Below, in pieces: positions 13,486 through 21,070 of a stretch of DNA of 21,070 bases. A program made the translations under genes and the position numbers. The stretch is from Sulfurimonas sp. (GTDB lineage: Bacteria > Campylobacterota > Campylobacteria > Campylobacterales > Sulfurimonadaceae): the NCBI GenBank assembly GCA_027047745.1, contig JALTUB010000097.1:1-21070 (forward strand), in the 5' to 3' direction. Below the pieces are notes generated by a model that was not told the origin of the DNA, ran no database searches, and worked only from the letters and a program-made list of their open reading frames with translations. The number at the start of each line of letters is the position of its first letter. The first letter of the stretch is position 1.

Positions 13486-14733
13486 TTACCAATCTAGGGA
13501 CTGTAATCTACCATATTTTAAAGGGAATAGATAGTTTTTATTATAGTTCAGTCTTATAATTCCAATTGAACTTTGTTCTTTGTAATTTTTGATAAATAAA
13601 ATTGCATCTCCATCTTTAGAAAACTCAGGAAATTCATTTACACCTGTAGCAGTCAATCTTCTTATAAAATCAGTTTGAGTTGATATTAGGTGAAGGTTAA
13701 AACTATTTTTACTAAACATATTTGAACTCTCTCTAGCTTTATAGACTATATATTGACCATGAGCACTACACGCAGAGTTACTTTTTCCATAGTAAACCAT
13801 CTGTTCTACTTCTCTAGTACCTATTTTTTTAGAAAAAACATTTGGATAACCTAGTCTGTTAGATATGAAAACTATTTTATCTTTTCCTTGAAAATGCCCA
13901 CCCACATCTATACCTTTGTAAAAGGTTTCTTTTGAGTATCTCTTTGTTTTTACATTATATATATATATATCTGGTTGTCCATCTCTTGCCATGGTTAAAA
14001 GAAGTCTATTTCCATCACTGCTAACATCAGAACAGACCATCATTCCATCAGAAGATATTATATTCTTTATTTTTGATGTTCTAATATTTACAAATTTTAA
14101 AGTAGGTTTTTTTCCATCAAGTGATGTATAATAAAATGAATCTTGATTATTAGTTGCCCATTTTGGAAAAATGTTGAAGCCACCTCTTATAATAACATGC
14201 TGATATGAGAGTGTATAATCAGAGATTACAATCTCACTTCTTTTAGGGCTTACTATTCTTGAAAATATAACCTTTCTTTTCATCCACTCAACTGGTGGTT
14301 CACCCATGTATTGATTTATATCATATGCCATGGTATGCGTCACAAACATATAAATATTTTTTTTACCTATCTTGTAACTTTTGCTTAAAACTACTTCGCT
14401 ATCTTTTAATAGCTTCATAGATATTTTCAACCCTGCATCTTCTTGAGTCATTTTATATTTAACAACATAGTTCATGTCTTTGTTTTCTACAGCAACTGTA
14501 CTATCATCAAAATCATCCGTTCTATAGTGTCTATCTACATTAAAGATAGAAATAACATTCAAATCGGCGATTAGAGATTTAAAAAATTGTAATTTGAATG
14601 TATCTCCATAAGTTCTTGAAGAATCCTCTACTGCTATAGATGGAAGTGACTCAACTTTTTTTATAACTTCGATTGTTGCATCACTCGCAAAAGATAGGCT
14701 AAATACCATTAATAATGAAATTAAAATTTTCAA
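13486..14733 (-). CDS. tolB: Tol-Pal system periplasmic beta-propeller protein TolB
   Basis: A periplasmic partner of Pal, 415 residues long. The signal peptide is MKILISLLMVFSLSFA, with cleavage probably before SDAT. The N-terminal domain (about 20-160) is followed by a six-bladed propeller whose repeats are visible as WD-like strands such as SSDGNRLLLTMARDGQPDIY, GKDKIVFISNRLGYPNVF and FSKDGDAILFIKN. The start codon is a TTG at 14733; the strong GGAG site six bases ahead lies in the last codons of the TonB-like gene, three bases away, which supports this start over the internal ATG at residue 9. The coding sequence contains a (TA)7 run at 13956-13970. Confidence 0.92.
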   Translation of the reverse strand: MKILISLLMVFSLSFASDATIEVIKKVESLPSIAVEDSSRTYGDTFKLQFFKSLIADLNVISIFNVDRHYRTDDFDDSTVAVENKDMNYVVKYKMTQEDAGLKISMKLLKDSEVVLSKSYKIGKKNIYMFVTHTMAYDINQYMGEPPVEWMKRKVIFSRIVSPKRSEIVISDYTLSYQHVIIRGGFNIFPKWATNNQDSFYYTSLDGKKPTLKFVNIRTSKIKNIISSDGMMVCSDVSSDGNRLLLTMARDGQPDIYIYNVKTKRYSKETFYKGIDVGGHFQGKDKIVFISNRLGYPNVFSKKIGTREVEQMVYYGKSNSACSAHGQYIVYKARESSNMFSKNSFNLHLISTQTDFIRRLTATGVNEFPEFSKDGDAILFIKNYKEQSSIGIIRLNYNKNYLFPLKYGRLQSLDW

Positions 14734-14736
14734 TAT

Positions 14737-15453
14737 CTACTCCTTAGATGTTAATATTACTATTGTTTTTGTTGTTTTGTTTTGCTTGTTAATTGGAAAA
14801 ACCACATTAACAAGTCTATCTTTTATCTTATCTACTTCTTCATTTAAAGCTTGATTATCTGAATATGTAAGCACCCTAAAATCAAGAACCTTTCCTAAAG
14901 CGTTTAGTTTGATAAGTGCTTTGACACTATGCCCTTGTGAATTTGGTGGAACGATAAAATACTTGTAAACTAAAGCCTGAATTTTAGCTAAATATTCATT
15001 AACCTCATTTGCACTTGAGACTGCATTTTCTTTTTCATTAGAGTTTGATTTTTCTATACTATCTGTTTTTTCTATATTTTGTTTTTGATTATTCTCTTTT
15101 GCCGTACTTATTTTTTTTAGTATCTCTTGCATGTGTGTAGAATTTTTCGGCTTAGTTTTAGTGTGTGAAATTTTCTTAGTCCAAACATCACTAAAAAGGT
15201 TATTTATATCTACATTCTTACTTACTTTTGGTGTCTTAGTTGCTACTTTACTTGATACTTTGCTTCTTTTTTTATGCTTTGAAGTTGTCTGTGTCATGTT
15301 TAAAGATATTGAGATGTAATTATTTTTTTTGAGTGCAAAACTGTTAATCTTAGAGGAGCTAAATAACATGTAAATAAACAAAAACAAAAAAAGTGAAAAA
15401 AGTGATATGGAAACAAAACCACTAATATAAAAAAATTTGCTATCTCTATCCAT
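14737..15453 (-). CDS. tolA: TolA/TonB-like energy transducer with C-terminal TonB domain
   Basis: A 238-residue inner membrane protein reaching into the periplasm. One membrane span near the N-terminus (about residues 7-32, SGFVSISLFSLFLFLFIYML) anchors it. A Lys-, Ser- and Asn-rich linker of roughly 100 residues follows, without the Pro-Lys repeats of classical TonB. The C-terminal domain from about 145 has YLAKIQALVYKYFIVP and VKALIKLNALGKVLDFRVL, the TonB/TolA fold. Placement between exbD and tolB argues for the TolA role in the Tol-Pal motor. The ATG overlaps the exbD stop by eight bases, and the gene ends three bases before tolB. Confidence 0.85.
   Translation of the reverse strand: MDRDSKFFYISGFVSISLFSLFLFLFIYMLFSSSKINSFALKKNNYISISLNMTQTTSKHKKRSKVSSKVATKTPKVSKNVDINNLFSDVWTKKISHTKTKPKNSTHMQEILKKISTAKENNQKQNIEKTDSIEKSNSNEKENAVSSANEVNEYLAKIQALVYKYFIVPPNSQGHSVKALIKLNALGKVLDFRVLTYSDNQALNEEVDKIKDRLVNVVFPINKQNKTTKTIVILTSKE
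14740..14743 (-). promoter_or_regulatory. Ribosome binding site supporting the TTG start of tolB
   Basis: GGAG on the minus strand, six bases before the TTG at 14733. It overlaps the final codons of the preceding gene, so ribosomes ending there could re-initiate. The next in-frame ATG (residue 9) has no such site and would cut off half of the signal peptide. Confidence 0.55.
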
Positions 15454-15841
15454 TTGTAGCTAATGAAACCTCAGAAAAACCTGCTTGTTTTACAGCGGCA
15501 AGAACTGACATAACAACTCCGTAGTCTAAGCGTCTATCTGCACTTATTAGTACAGTAGCTTTATGGTCTAACTTTTTAGAATATAGATAAAAATTATCAG
15601 CAAATGAAGCATCTAAAAGTAGTATATCTTTATTAACTTTCAATACTTTATCTTTGTCTATACTAATATGAACTGGTGGAATTTTAGATAACTGCTTAGT
15701 GATAGAACCCTGAGGAAGTTTAATATTTTCTTCATATATAATATTTGGTGCAATAACCATCAAGATAGCAAGAAGCACTAACATTATATCTACCATTGGC
15801 GTAATATTTAGTTCTGGCTTATCTTCCCAATCATAAATCAT
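15446..15841 (-). CDS. exbD: ExbD/TolR-type proton-channel subunit
   Basis: A 131-residue inner membrane protein with one span. The N-terminus has the family hallmark LNITPMVDIMLVLLAILMV; Asp18 in this segment is the conserved proton-carrying residue. The periplasmic part has the usual ExbD/TolR fold, including KVLKVNKDIL and KATVLISADRRLDYGVVM. It works with ExbB/TolQ as a motor that converts proton motive force into movement of the TolA-like protein. Neighbours (tolB, pal, cpoB) favour the TolR role even though the name ExbD is usual in the class. An AAGG ribosome site lies in the last codons of exbB; the genes are one base apart. Confidence 0.93.
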   Translation of the reverse strand: MIYDWEDKPELNITPMVDIMLVLLAILMVIAPNIIYEENIKLPQGSITKQLSKIPPVHISIDKDKVLKVNKDILLLDASFADNFYLYSKKLDHKATVLISADRRLDYGVVMSVLAAVKQAGFSEVSLATNG

Positions 15842-15842
15842 A

Positions 15843-16409
15843 TCAAGCCTTACGAGCTAAGATGGCATCACTTTGCATTTTGATATAGCTTATAACTTCA
15901 TAAGACTTTCTTTTCATTATTTGATGATATGTATAAGCAAATATAGCCACAAAAATACCTGAAGCAGTTGCTATCAAAGCATCAGAAACTCCACTAGATA
16001 TGATAGACATACTTCCTGTAGTTTGTCCAATATGTTTAAAAGTATCAAGAATAGAGACAACAGTACCAAACAATCCTATAAATGGAGTTGTTGATGCAAA
16101 AACAGAGAGGATAGATAGACCCTTTGTAGCCTCTTTTGTAGCAGCCAACATACCAAGGTCTAAAACTTCTTTTGAAACAACATTACTTGTTTTGATAAAA
16201 TTATTTAAAAAAGAGTCTTCATTAACACCAGAAGCACCCATTAAAAGACTTTCTAATGAATTTCTTTCACGATTAAACCAACTATTTAGAGATAGATAGC
16301 GATAAAAAAACACCCAGTTTAAAACTATGAAGTAAACTGATAAAAGAATCAGCACTCCGATAGTTATAGGGGGGCTTTTAAGATAAAAATCTATTAAATC
16401 ATTAGTCAT
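15843..16409 (-). CDS. exbB: ExbB/TolQ-type proton-channel subunit
   Basis: A 188-residue inner membrane protein with three probable spans: about residues 16-38, 103-125 and 145-165. The MotA/TolQ/ExbB signature is seen in the second and third spans, with ASTTPFIGLFGTVVSILDTF and SGVSDALIATASGIFVAI. Together with ExbD it forms the proton-driven motor. It begins only three bases after atpC with no strong ribosome site, so translational coupling to atpC is likely. A run of six C residues in the coding strand (plus strand 16369-16374) encodes Ser-Pro-Pro near the N-terminus. Confidence 0.93.
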   Translation of the reverse strand: MTNDLIDFYLKSPPITIGVLILLSVYFIVLNWVFFYRYLSLNSWFNRERNSLESLLMGASGVNEDSFLNNFIKTSNVVSKEVLDLGMLAATKEATKGLSILSVFASTTPFIGLFGTVVSILDTFKHIGQTTGSMSIISSGVSDALIATASGIFVAIFAYTYHQIMKRKSYEVISYIKMQSDAILARKA

Positions 16410-16412
16410 ATA

Positions 16413-16805
16413 TTAGAGTAAGCTTTTAGCAGCTGATTCAATTTTCGCAGAAACTGAAGCAATAGCAGGATTTGCATCTGCTATTTCACTGATAAGTGAT
16501 TTAGCATCATCAAGAGCAGTAGCAATATCGCTTTCACTCTCTCCACGAATTGCTACAGCACCCTCAACTAAAACAATAACTTTTTCTTCATCAACCTGAA
16601 CAACGCCCCAGTTAATAAGAATAGATTCAATAGTTTTATCTTCTTTCTCAACATCCACAACACCAGCTTCTAACAGTGTAGTCAAAGAAGAGTGTCCAGC
16701 TAATACGCCAAACTCTCCCTCTTCACCAGGAAGAACAACGCTAATGGCTTCATCATTAAAGATTTCACCGTTAGGAGTTAAGATTTCAAGTTTAAATGTA
16801 TCCAT
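16413..16805 (-). CDS. atpC: F1Fo ATP synthase epsilon subunit
   Basis: The 130-residue epsilon subunit of the F1 rotor stalk, which couples rotation and can inhibit hydrolysis. The N-terminal beta-sandwich begins FKLEILTPNGEIF and includes VVLPGEEGEFGVLAGHSSLTTLLEAGVV, the family signature. The C-terminal helical hairpin, from about 90, is alanine-rich. The length is typical of the class. AAGGAC precedes the ATG. It lies 25 bases after atpD and three bases before exbB. Confidence 0.96.
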   Translation of the reverse strand: MDTFKLEILTPNGEIFNDEAISVVLPGEEGEFGVLAGHSSLTTLLEAGVVDVEKEDKTIESILINWGVVQVDEEKVIVLVEGAVAIRGESESDIATALDDAKSLISEIADANPAIASVSAKIESAAKSLL

Positions 16806-16830
16806 TTTGAGTCCTTTTTAAACTTTGAGC

Positions 16831-18225
16831 TTATTTATTTTTCTCATGTTTTGCAAGAGCTTCATCCATACCACCAACCATATAAAAAGAGTTCTCTGAC
16901 ATATGATCGTAATCACCGTTAAGAATACCTTTAAATCCAGCGATTGTATCTTCAAGCTTAACATATTTACCAGGTGCTCCTGTAAATACTTCAGCAACGA
17001 AGAAAGGTTGTGATAAGAACTTCTCAATTTTACGAGCGCGTTCAACAACATTTTTATCATCTTCACTAAGCTCATCCATACCAAGAATCGCAATAATATC
17101 TTGTAAGTCTTTATACTTTTGAAGCGTTTGTTGAACACCACGAGCAACACCATAATGCTCTTCACCAATGATTTGTGGATCAAGTAATCTTGAAGTTGAA
17201 TCTAGTGGATCAACTGCAGGATAGATACCTTTTTCAGCAATCTTACGGTTAAGAACTGTTGTTGCATCTAAGTGAGCAAAAACAGAAGCTGGAGCCGGGT
17301 CAGTCAAGTCATCTGCTGGAACATATACTGCTTGAACAGAAGTAATTGAACCAGTTTTAGTAGATGTAATTCTATCTTGCAATGCACCCATCTCACGAGC
17401 TAGAGTTGGTTGATAACCAACAGCTGAAGGGATACGACCAAGAAGTGCAGACATCTCTGAACCTGATTGTGCAAAACGGAAGATATTATCGATAAACATC
17501 AATACATCAAGACCTTTTTCATCACGAAAATACTCAGCCATAGTAATACCTGTAAGAGCAATACGGTTTCTTGCTCCTGGAGGCTCACTCATCTGACCGT
17601 AGCACAGTGCAACTTTATCCAGTACATTAGAATCTTTCATCTCATGATAAAGGTCATTTCCTTCACGAGTTCGCTCACCAACACCAGCAAAAACTGATAA
17701 ACCATCATGACCATGGGCAACATTATGAATAAGCTCCATGATAATAACTGTTTTACCAACACCAGCACCACCAAATAGTCCAACTTTACCACCCTTAGAA
17801 TAAGGAGCAAGTAAATCAACAACTTTGATACCTGTTTCAAACATTTCTGTAGTGGTTGATTGCTCAACTAATGGTGGAGGAGCACGATGAATTGACCACA
17901 TTTCTGAATCAGTGATTTGATCACCATGATCAATAGTTTCACCGATCACATTAAAAATACGACCAAGTACTTTCTCTCCAACAGGAACTTTAATAGGTGC
18001 ACCAGTAGCTACTGCATCCATACCACGAACTAAACCTTCACTCATATCCATGGCAATCGTTCTTACACGACCATCACCTAAGTGTGCTGCAACTTCTAGT
18101 ACTAAGCGACGCTCAGTACCTTCCACATTTACTTTAACTTCAATTGCTTCGTTAATTGCTGGAAGAGTACCATCAAAATCAACATCAACAACCGGGCCCA
18201 TAACCTGGCTAATTTTACCAATCAT
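16831..18225 (-). CDS. atpD: F1Fo ATP synthase beta subunit
   Basis: The catalytic subunit of F1. Walker A GGAGVGKT is at residues 152-159, followed by GVGERTREGND at 181-191, the Walker B strand VLMFIDNIFRF, and the AtpD hallmark PSAVGYQPTLA. Length is 464 residues from the ATG at 18225. Another in-frame ATG at 18237 overlaps the atpG stop (TAATG) and would add MEKK; the GGAG lying between the two ATGs is six bases before 18225, so the shorter form, starting MIGKISQVMGPVVDVDF, fits the family better. It stands between atpG and atpC. Confidence 0.97.
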   Translation of the reverse strand: MIGKISQVMGPVVDVDFDGTLPAINEAIEVKVNVEGTERRLVLEVAAHLGDGRVRTIAMDMSEGLVRGMDAVATGAPIKVPVGEKVLGRIFNVIGETIDHGDQITDSEMWSIHRAPPPLVEQSTTTEMFETGIKVVDLLAPYSKGGKVGLFGGAGVGKTVIIMELIHNVAHGHDGLSVFAGVGERTREGNDLYHEMKDSNVLDKVALCYGQMSEPPGARNRIALTGITMAEYFRDEKGLDVLMFIDNIFRFAQSGSEMSALLGRIPSAVGYQPTLAREMGALQDRITSTKTGSITSVQAVYVPADDLTDPAPASVFAHLDATTVLNRKIAEKGIYPAVDPLDSTSRLLDPQIIGEEHYGVARGVQQTLQKYKDLQDIIAILGMDELSEDDKNVVERARKIEKFLSQPFFVAEVFTGAPGKYVKLEDTIAGFKGILNGDYDHMSENSFYMVGGMDEALAKHEKNK

Positions 18226-18231
18226 TTTTTT

Positions 18232-18235
18232 CTCC
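18232..18235 (-). promoter_or_regulatory. Ribosome binding site that decides the atpD start
   Basis: GGAG on the minus strand with six A residues before the ATG at 18225. The alternative ATG at 18237 shares its last base with this site and has only a distant GGAG, eleven bases upstream. Confidence 0.55.
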
Positions 18236-18236
18236 A

Positions 18237-19127
18237 TTATTTCATCGACTCCACACCACTGATAATTTCTATCAGTTCTGTAGTAATAGCCGCTTGTCGT
18301 GCTTTATTAAACTGTACATTAAGTGACTTAACCATATCTTTAGCATTATTAGTTGCTGTATCCATAGCCTGCATTCTAGCACTATGTTCAGCAGCAACTG
18401 AATCTATTAAAGAGTAGTACATGCTATATCCGACATATTTATTTACCAAAGAGTCAAGCATATGCTCTTCATCCTCTGCTTCTACTTCTAACATTGAACT
18501 ATGTTGTGTCTGTTTACAATCGAAACTTTGTGTATCAACTGGCAATATTTTATTAACATGTAACTCTTGAGTCATCATGTTTTTAAATCCATTGTAAATT
18601 ATATGAAGACCATCGATTTTTCCATCTTTGTAATCTTCAACTGAAGTAGTTATAAACTTATCAGATCTTTCTTTATCAGGTTTAGAACTCAAATCAATTA
18701 CACTGTCAAACATTTCAACTTCATTGTATTTAAAAAATTCTACACCTTTTTTACCGATTCCGCGTAAACGCACTTTTACATTTTGTTCTTTATACTCTTT
18801 TAAAAGTTTTTTAACAGCTTTAATAGTTTGAATATTAAACCCACCACAAAGACCTTTATCAGCAGTAACAAAAACAATGTCAACAATTTTTGGATTTTCA
18901 ATCTTCGTAAAACAACGATTATCAATTCCTCCAATTTTGCTACACTCTATGCGTCCAGCTATTTCGGCAATTACCTGATTCATTTTTTGAGCATATAGAC
19001 GAGAGCGTTTAGCTAACTCTTCAGCACGACGAAGTTTCGCTGTACTTACAAGCTTCATGGCACGCGTCGTCTTTTGAGTGTTACTCACACTCTTTATCTG
19101 TCTCTGAATATCTTTCAAGTTTGCCAT
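18237..19127 (-). CDS. atpG: F1Fo ATP synthase gamma subunit
   Basis: The central rotor shaft of F1, 296 residues. The N-terminal helix reads LKDIQRQIKSVSNTQKTTRAMKLVSTAKL in two adjoining stretches, and the C-terminal helix has the family's ITTELIEIISG signature. A Rossmann-like middle, FVTADKGLCGGFN, is also diagnostic. AAGGG is seven to nine bases ahead of the ATG. The stop overlaps the upstream alternative atpD ATG by one base. Confidence 0.96.
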   Translation of the reverse strand: MANLKDIQRQIKSVSNTQKTTRAMKLVSTAKLRRAEELAKRSRLYAQKMNQVIAEIAGRIECSKIGGIDNRCFTKIENPKIVDIVFVTADKGLCGGFNIQTIKAVKKLLKEYKEQNVKVRLRGIGKKGVEFFKYNEVEMFDSVIDLSSKPDKERSDKFITTSVEDYKDGKIDGLHIIYNGFKNMMTQELHVNKILPVDTQSFDCKQTQHSSMLEVEAEDEEHMLDSLVNKYVGYSMYYSLIDSVAAEHSARMQAMDTATNNAKDMVKSLNVQFNKARQAAITTELIEIISGVESMK

Positions 19128-19137
19128 AAAATATCCC

Positions 19138-20655
19138 TTAGTTAGCTACAAAGCTAGCTTTGAACTCTTCAAGTGCTTTCATTAATAGTGCTTTAGTATC
19201 ATCATCTAATTTAGAAGCACTTCTAATATTCTCAAAAATTTGAGGATAAGATGCTTCTATAAATGGATACATTTCAGCTTCAAAACGAACAACATTTGAT
19301 GGATCAAATGAATCTAAGAAACCTTCATTACCAGCAAAGATGATAGCAACTTGCTTCTCAGCAGAAAGTGGAGAGAAAGGTCCTTGTTTAAGAACCTCTA
19401 CCATTCTTTGTCCACGCTCTAGTTGATTACGAGATGTAACATCAAGGTCAGATGCGAACTGAGCAAATGCTTGAAGTTCACGATACTGAGCAAGGTCAAG
19501 TCTTAGCGTACCAGCAACTTGCTTAGTAGCTTTAATCTGAGCAGCACCACCAACACGAGAAACTGAAAGACCAACATTAATAGCTGGGCGAACACCTGAG
19601 TTAAATAGTTCAGTTTCAAGGAAAATCTGACCATCGGTAATAGAGATAACATTTGTTGGGATATATGCCGCAACATCACCCTCTTGTGTTTCAATAATAG
19701 GAAGAGCAGTAAGCGATCCAGCTCCATCTTCATCACATACTTTCGCAGCTCTTTCAAGTAAACGAGAGTGAATGTAAAAAACATCACCAGGATATGCTTC
19801 ACGACCCGGAGGACGACGAAGGATAAGTGACATTTCACGGTATGCAACTGCATGTTTAGATAAATCATCATAAACTATTAGACCATGTCTTGCATTATCA
19901 CGGAAATATTCACCCATAGTAACACCAGTATATGGAGCTAAAAATTGAAGAGCAGCAGCTTCTGCAGCTGTAGAAGATACAATAATTGTATATTCCATTG
20001 CACCATGTTCTTCTAAACGACGAACGATTTGAGCAACAGTTGACTCTTTTTGACCAATTGCAACATAGATACAAGATACTCCATTGCCCTTTTGGTTAAT
20101 AATTGCATCAATTGCTACAGTAGTTTTACCAGTTTGTCTGTCACCAATGATAAGTTCTCTTTGACCACGACCGATTGGAACTAAAGCATCAATAGCTTTA
20201 ATACCAGTAGCTAAAGGCTCATGAACTGATTTACGGTTCATGATACCAGGAGCTTTTTCTTCAACAAAACGAGCCTCAGAAGTCTCTATCGGACCTTTAC
20301 CATCTATTGGTTCACCAAGTGCATTTACAACACGACCAAGAAGTGCATCACCTACAGGAACTTTTAAAAGTTTTCCTAATCGTTTAACACTCATACCTTC
20401 ACGAAGTTCAGTTCCAGCACCAAGGATAACAATACCTACAGCACTCTCTTCAAGGTTCATAACTAGACCTTGAGTTCCATCTTCGAATTCAACCATTTCT
20501 CCAGCCATAACATTGCTAAGTCCGTAAACTTGAGCAACACCATCAGCATAAGAAACAATTTTACCAGTTTCGTTTATATCAACACTTAGTTCAAAGTTGT
20601 CGATACGCTCTTTAATTATTGAGCTGATTTCATCAGCTTGAATTTTTGCTACCAC
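19138..20655 (-). CDS. atpA: F1Fo ATP synthase alpha subunit
   Basis: The non-catalytic nucleotide-binding subunit of F1, 505 residues. Walker A GDRQTGKT is at 171-178; LIVYDDLSKHAVAYREMS contains the Walker B strand; and the signature PAINVGLSVSRVGGAAQ holds the arginine finger that completes the catalytic site in beta. The start is a GTG at 20655, with a strong GAGGAG about eight bases ahead, giving VAKIQADEISSIIKERI, the N-terminus usual in the class. It lies 23 bases after atpH and ten bases before atpG. Confidence 0.97.
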   Translation of the reverse strand: MVAKIQADEISSIIKERIDNFELSVDINETGKIVSYADGVAQVYGLSNVMAGEMVEFEDGTQGLVMNLEESAVGIVILGAGTELREGMSVKRLGKLLKVPVGDALLGRVVNALGEPIDGKGPIETSEARFVEEKAPGIMNRKSVHEPLATGIKAIDALVPIGRGQRELIIGDRQTGKTTVAIDAIINQKGNGVSCIYVAIGQKESTVAQIVRRLEEHGAMEYTIIVSSTAAEAAALQFLAPYTGVTMGEYFRDNARHGLIVYDDLSKHAVAYREMSLILRRPPGREAYPGDVFYIHSRLLERAAKVCDEDGAGSLTALPIIETQEGDVAAYIPTNVISITDGQIFLETELFNSGVRPAINVGLSVSRVGGAAQIKATKQVAGTLRLDLAQYRELQAFAQFASDLDVTSRNQLERGQRMVEVLKQGPFSPLSAEKQVAIIFAGNEGFLDSFDPSNVVRFEAEMYPFIEASYPQIFENIRSASKLDDDTKALLMKALEEFKASFVAN

Positions 20656-20678
20656 TATTCGTTCTCCTCTCGTTGAAG

Positions 20679-21070
20679 TTAAATTGCTTTAATTATATGT
20701 TCTATAATTTGACTATCGATTCTATCTTTAGAGAAGTTAATCTCTATACCTAGACCTTCTACATCTACTTTAATACCATTAAAGTCATTTTTAATAAACA
20801 CTAAAGATATTTTAGAATCAAATTTTTTGCTTAAACCAGCACCTAATTGATCTATTAACTTAGTATCAATATCTGTATCACTATAAATAACACCTTCGTA
20901 ATTTTTCGTTGACTTTGCAACATCTTTTTTCAATTCACTAGCTATTGCAGGAATTATATTGATGCGTTTGTTTTCAACTAGTAACTTGATAAAATTATTT
21001 ATCCTTTTTGAACCAGCTTCTTTAACTGCATCCAATAAAATCTTTGATTTATCATTTACATCTACATTTG
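20679..21070 (-). CDS. atpH: F1Fo ATP synthase delta subunit, N-terminus cut by the window edge
   Basis: The peripheral-stalk subunit that joins F1 to the Fo b subunits. The frame is open from the stop at 20681-20679 to the window edge, giving about 130 residues of a protein that is usually about 175 long. The diagnostic part, FIKLLVENKRINIIPAI, matches the OSCP/delta family, and the C-terminal strand region ends IIEHIIKAI. A TTG at 21035 could be mistaken for a start, but the reading frame continues upstream of it with family-like sequence (NVDVNDKSKILLDAVKE), so the real start lies outside the window. atpF and atpF' are presumably further upstream. Confidence 0.9.
   Translation of the reverse strand, partial: NVDVNDKSKILLDAVKEAGSKRINNFIKLLVENKRINIIPAIASELKKDVAKSTKNYEGVIYSDTDIDTKLIDQLGAGLSKKFDSKISLVFIKNDFNGIKVDVEGLGIEINFSKDRIDSQIIEHIIKAI

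Noticed and set aside
16369..16374. Run of six G residues (C in the coding strand) in exbB as a phase-variable tract
   Set aside because: Phase-variable tracts in this class are usually eight or more; here it simply encodes Ser-Pro-Pro.
21033..21035. TTG as the start of atpH
   Set aside because: The frame continues upstream to the window edge with delta-subunit-like sequence, and the protein would be too short by about 55 residues.

Overview
The window reads as chromosomal DNA of a Campylobacterota (epsilonproteobacterial) species, most likely a Sulfurimonas-like sulfur oxidiser. The genome is AT-rich, several promoters carry a perfect TATAAT with no clear -35 box, and the gene order matches, from memory, two blocks of the Campylobacter jejuni genome: ileS, a tiny membrane protein, gatA and guaB; and the ATP synthase genes followed by exbB, exbD, tolA, tolB, pal, a cpoB-like gene, slyD, fabD, mtnN and a ttcA-like gene. 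The genus is an inference; the class is well supported. Almost everything is core housekeeping.

Left part, 1-7489. An incomplete minus-strand gene (1-563) and ileS leave a short divergent promoter region (564-667). On the plus strand come ileS (isoleucyl-tRNA synthetase), an overlapping 37-residue membrane protein, a two-gene toxin-antitoxin-like module (DUF4258 protein plus YgiT-type zinc-finger protein), gatA (amidotransferase subunit for Gln-tRNA and Asn-tRNA), guaB (IMP dehydrogenase) and an RDD-family membrane protein. The toxin-antitoxin pair is the main accessory element and sits between two core genes.

Right part, 7486-21070, is all on the minus strand; in the direction of transcription it runs from 21070 down. 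First comes the distal part of the F1Fo ATP synthase operon: atpH (cut by the window edge), atpA, atpG, atpD and atpC. Without any real gap this continues into a Tol-Pal envelope system: exbB, exbD, tolA/tonB-like, tolB, pal and cpoB. Coupling of proton-motive-force enzymes with a proton-driven envelope motor in one transcription unit is notable but known in the class. After a 62-base promoter gap follows a tightly packed run: slyD, a degenerate AAA+/Fis-type regulator, fabD, a nitrilase-family hydrolase, mtnN and a ttcA-like PP-loop ATPase. Its stop codon overlaps the stop codon of the plus-strand RDD gene.

I found no tRNA, rRNA, CRISPR array, insertion sequence or prophage gene. The points most worth a second look are the toxin-antitoxin insertion and its odd promoter/ribosome-site geometry, the 37-residue membrane protein, the sigma-54-regulator remnant that has lost its catalytic and sigma-54-contact motifs, and the TtcA-like protein lacking one of the expected iron-sulfur cysteines. 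I see no convincing wholly new multi-gene system.
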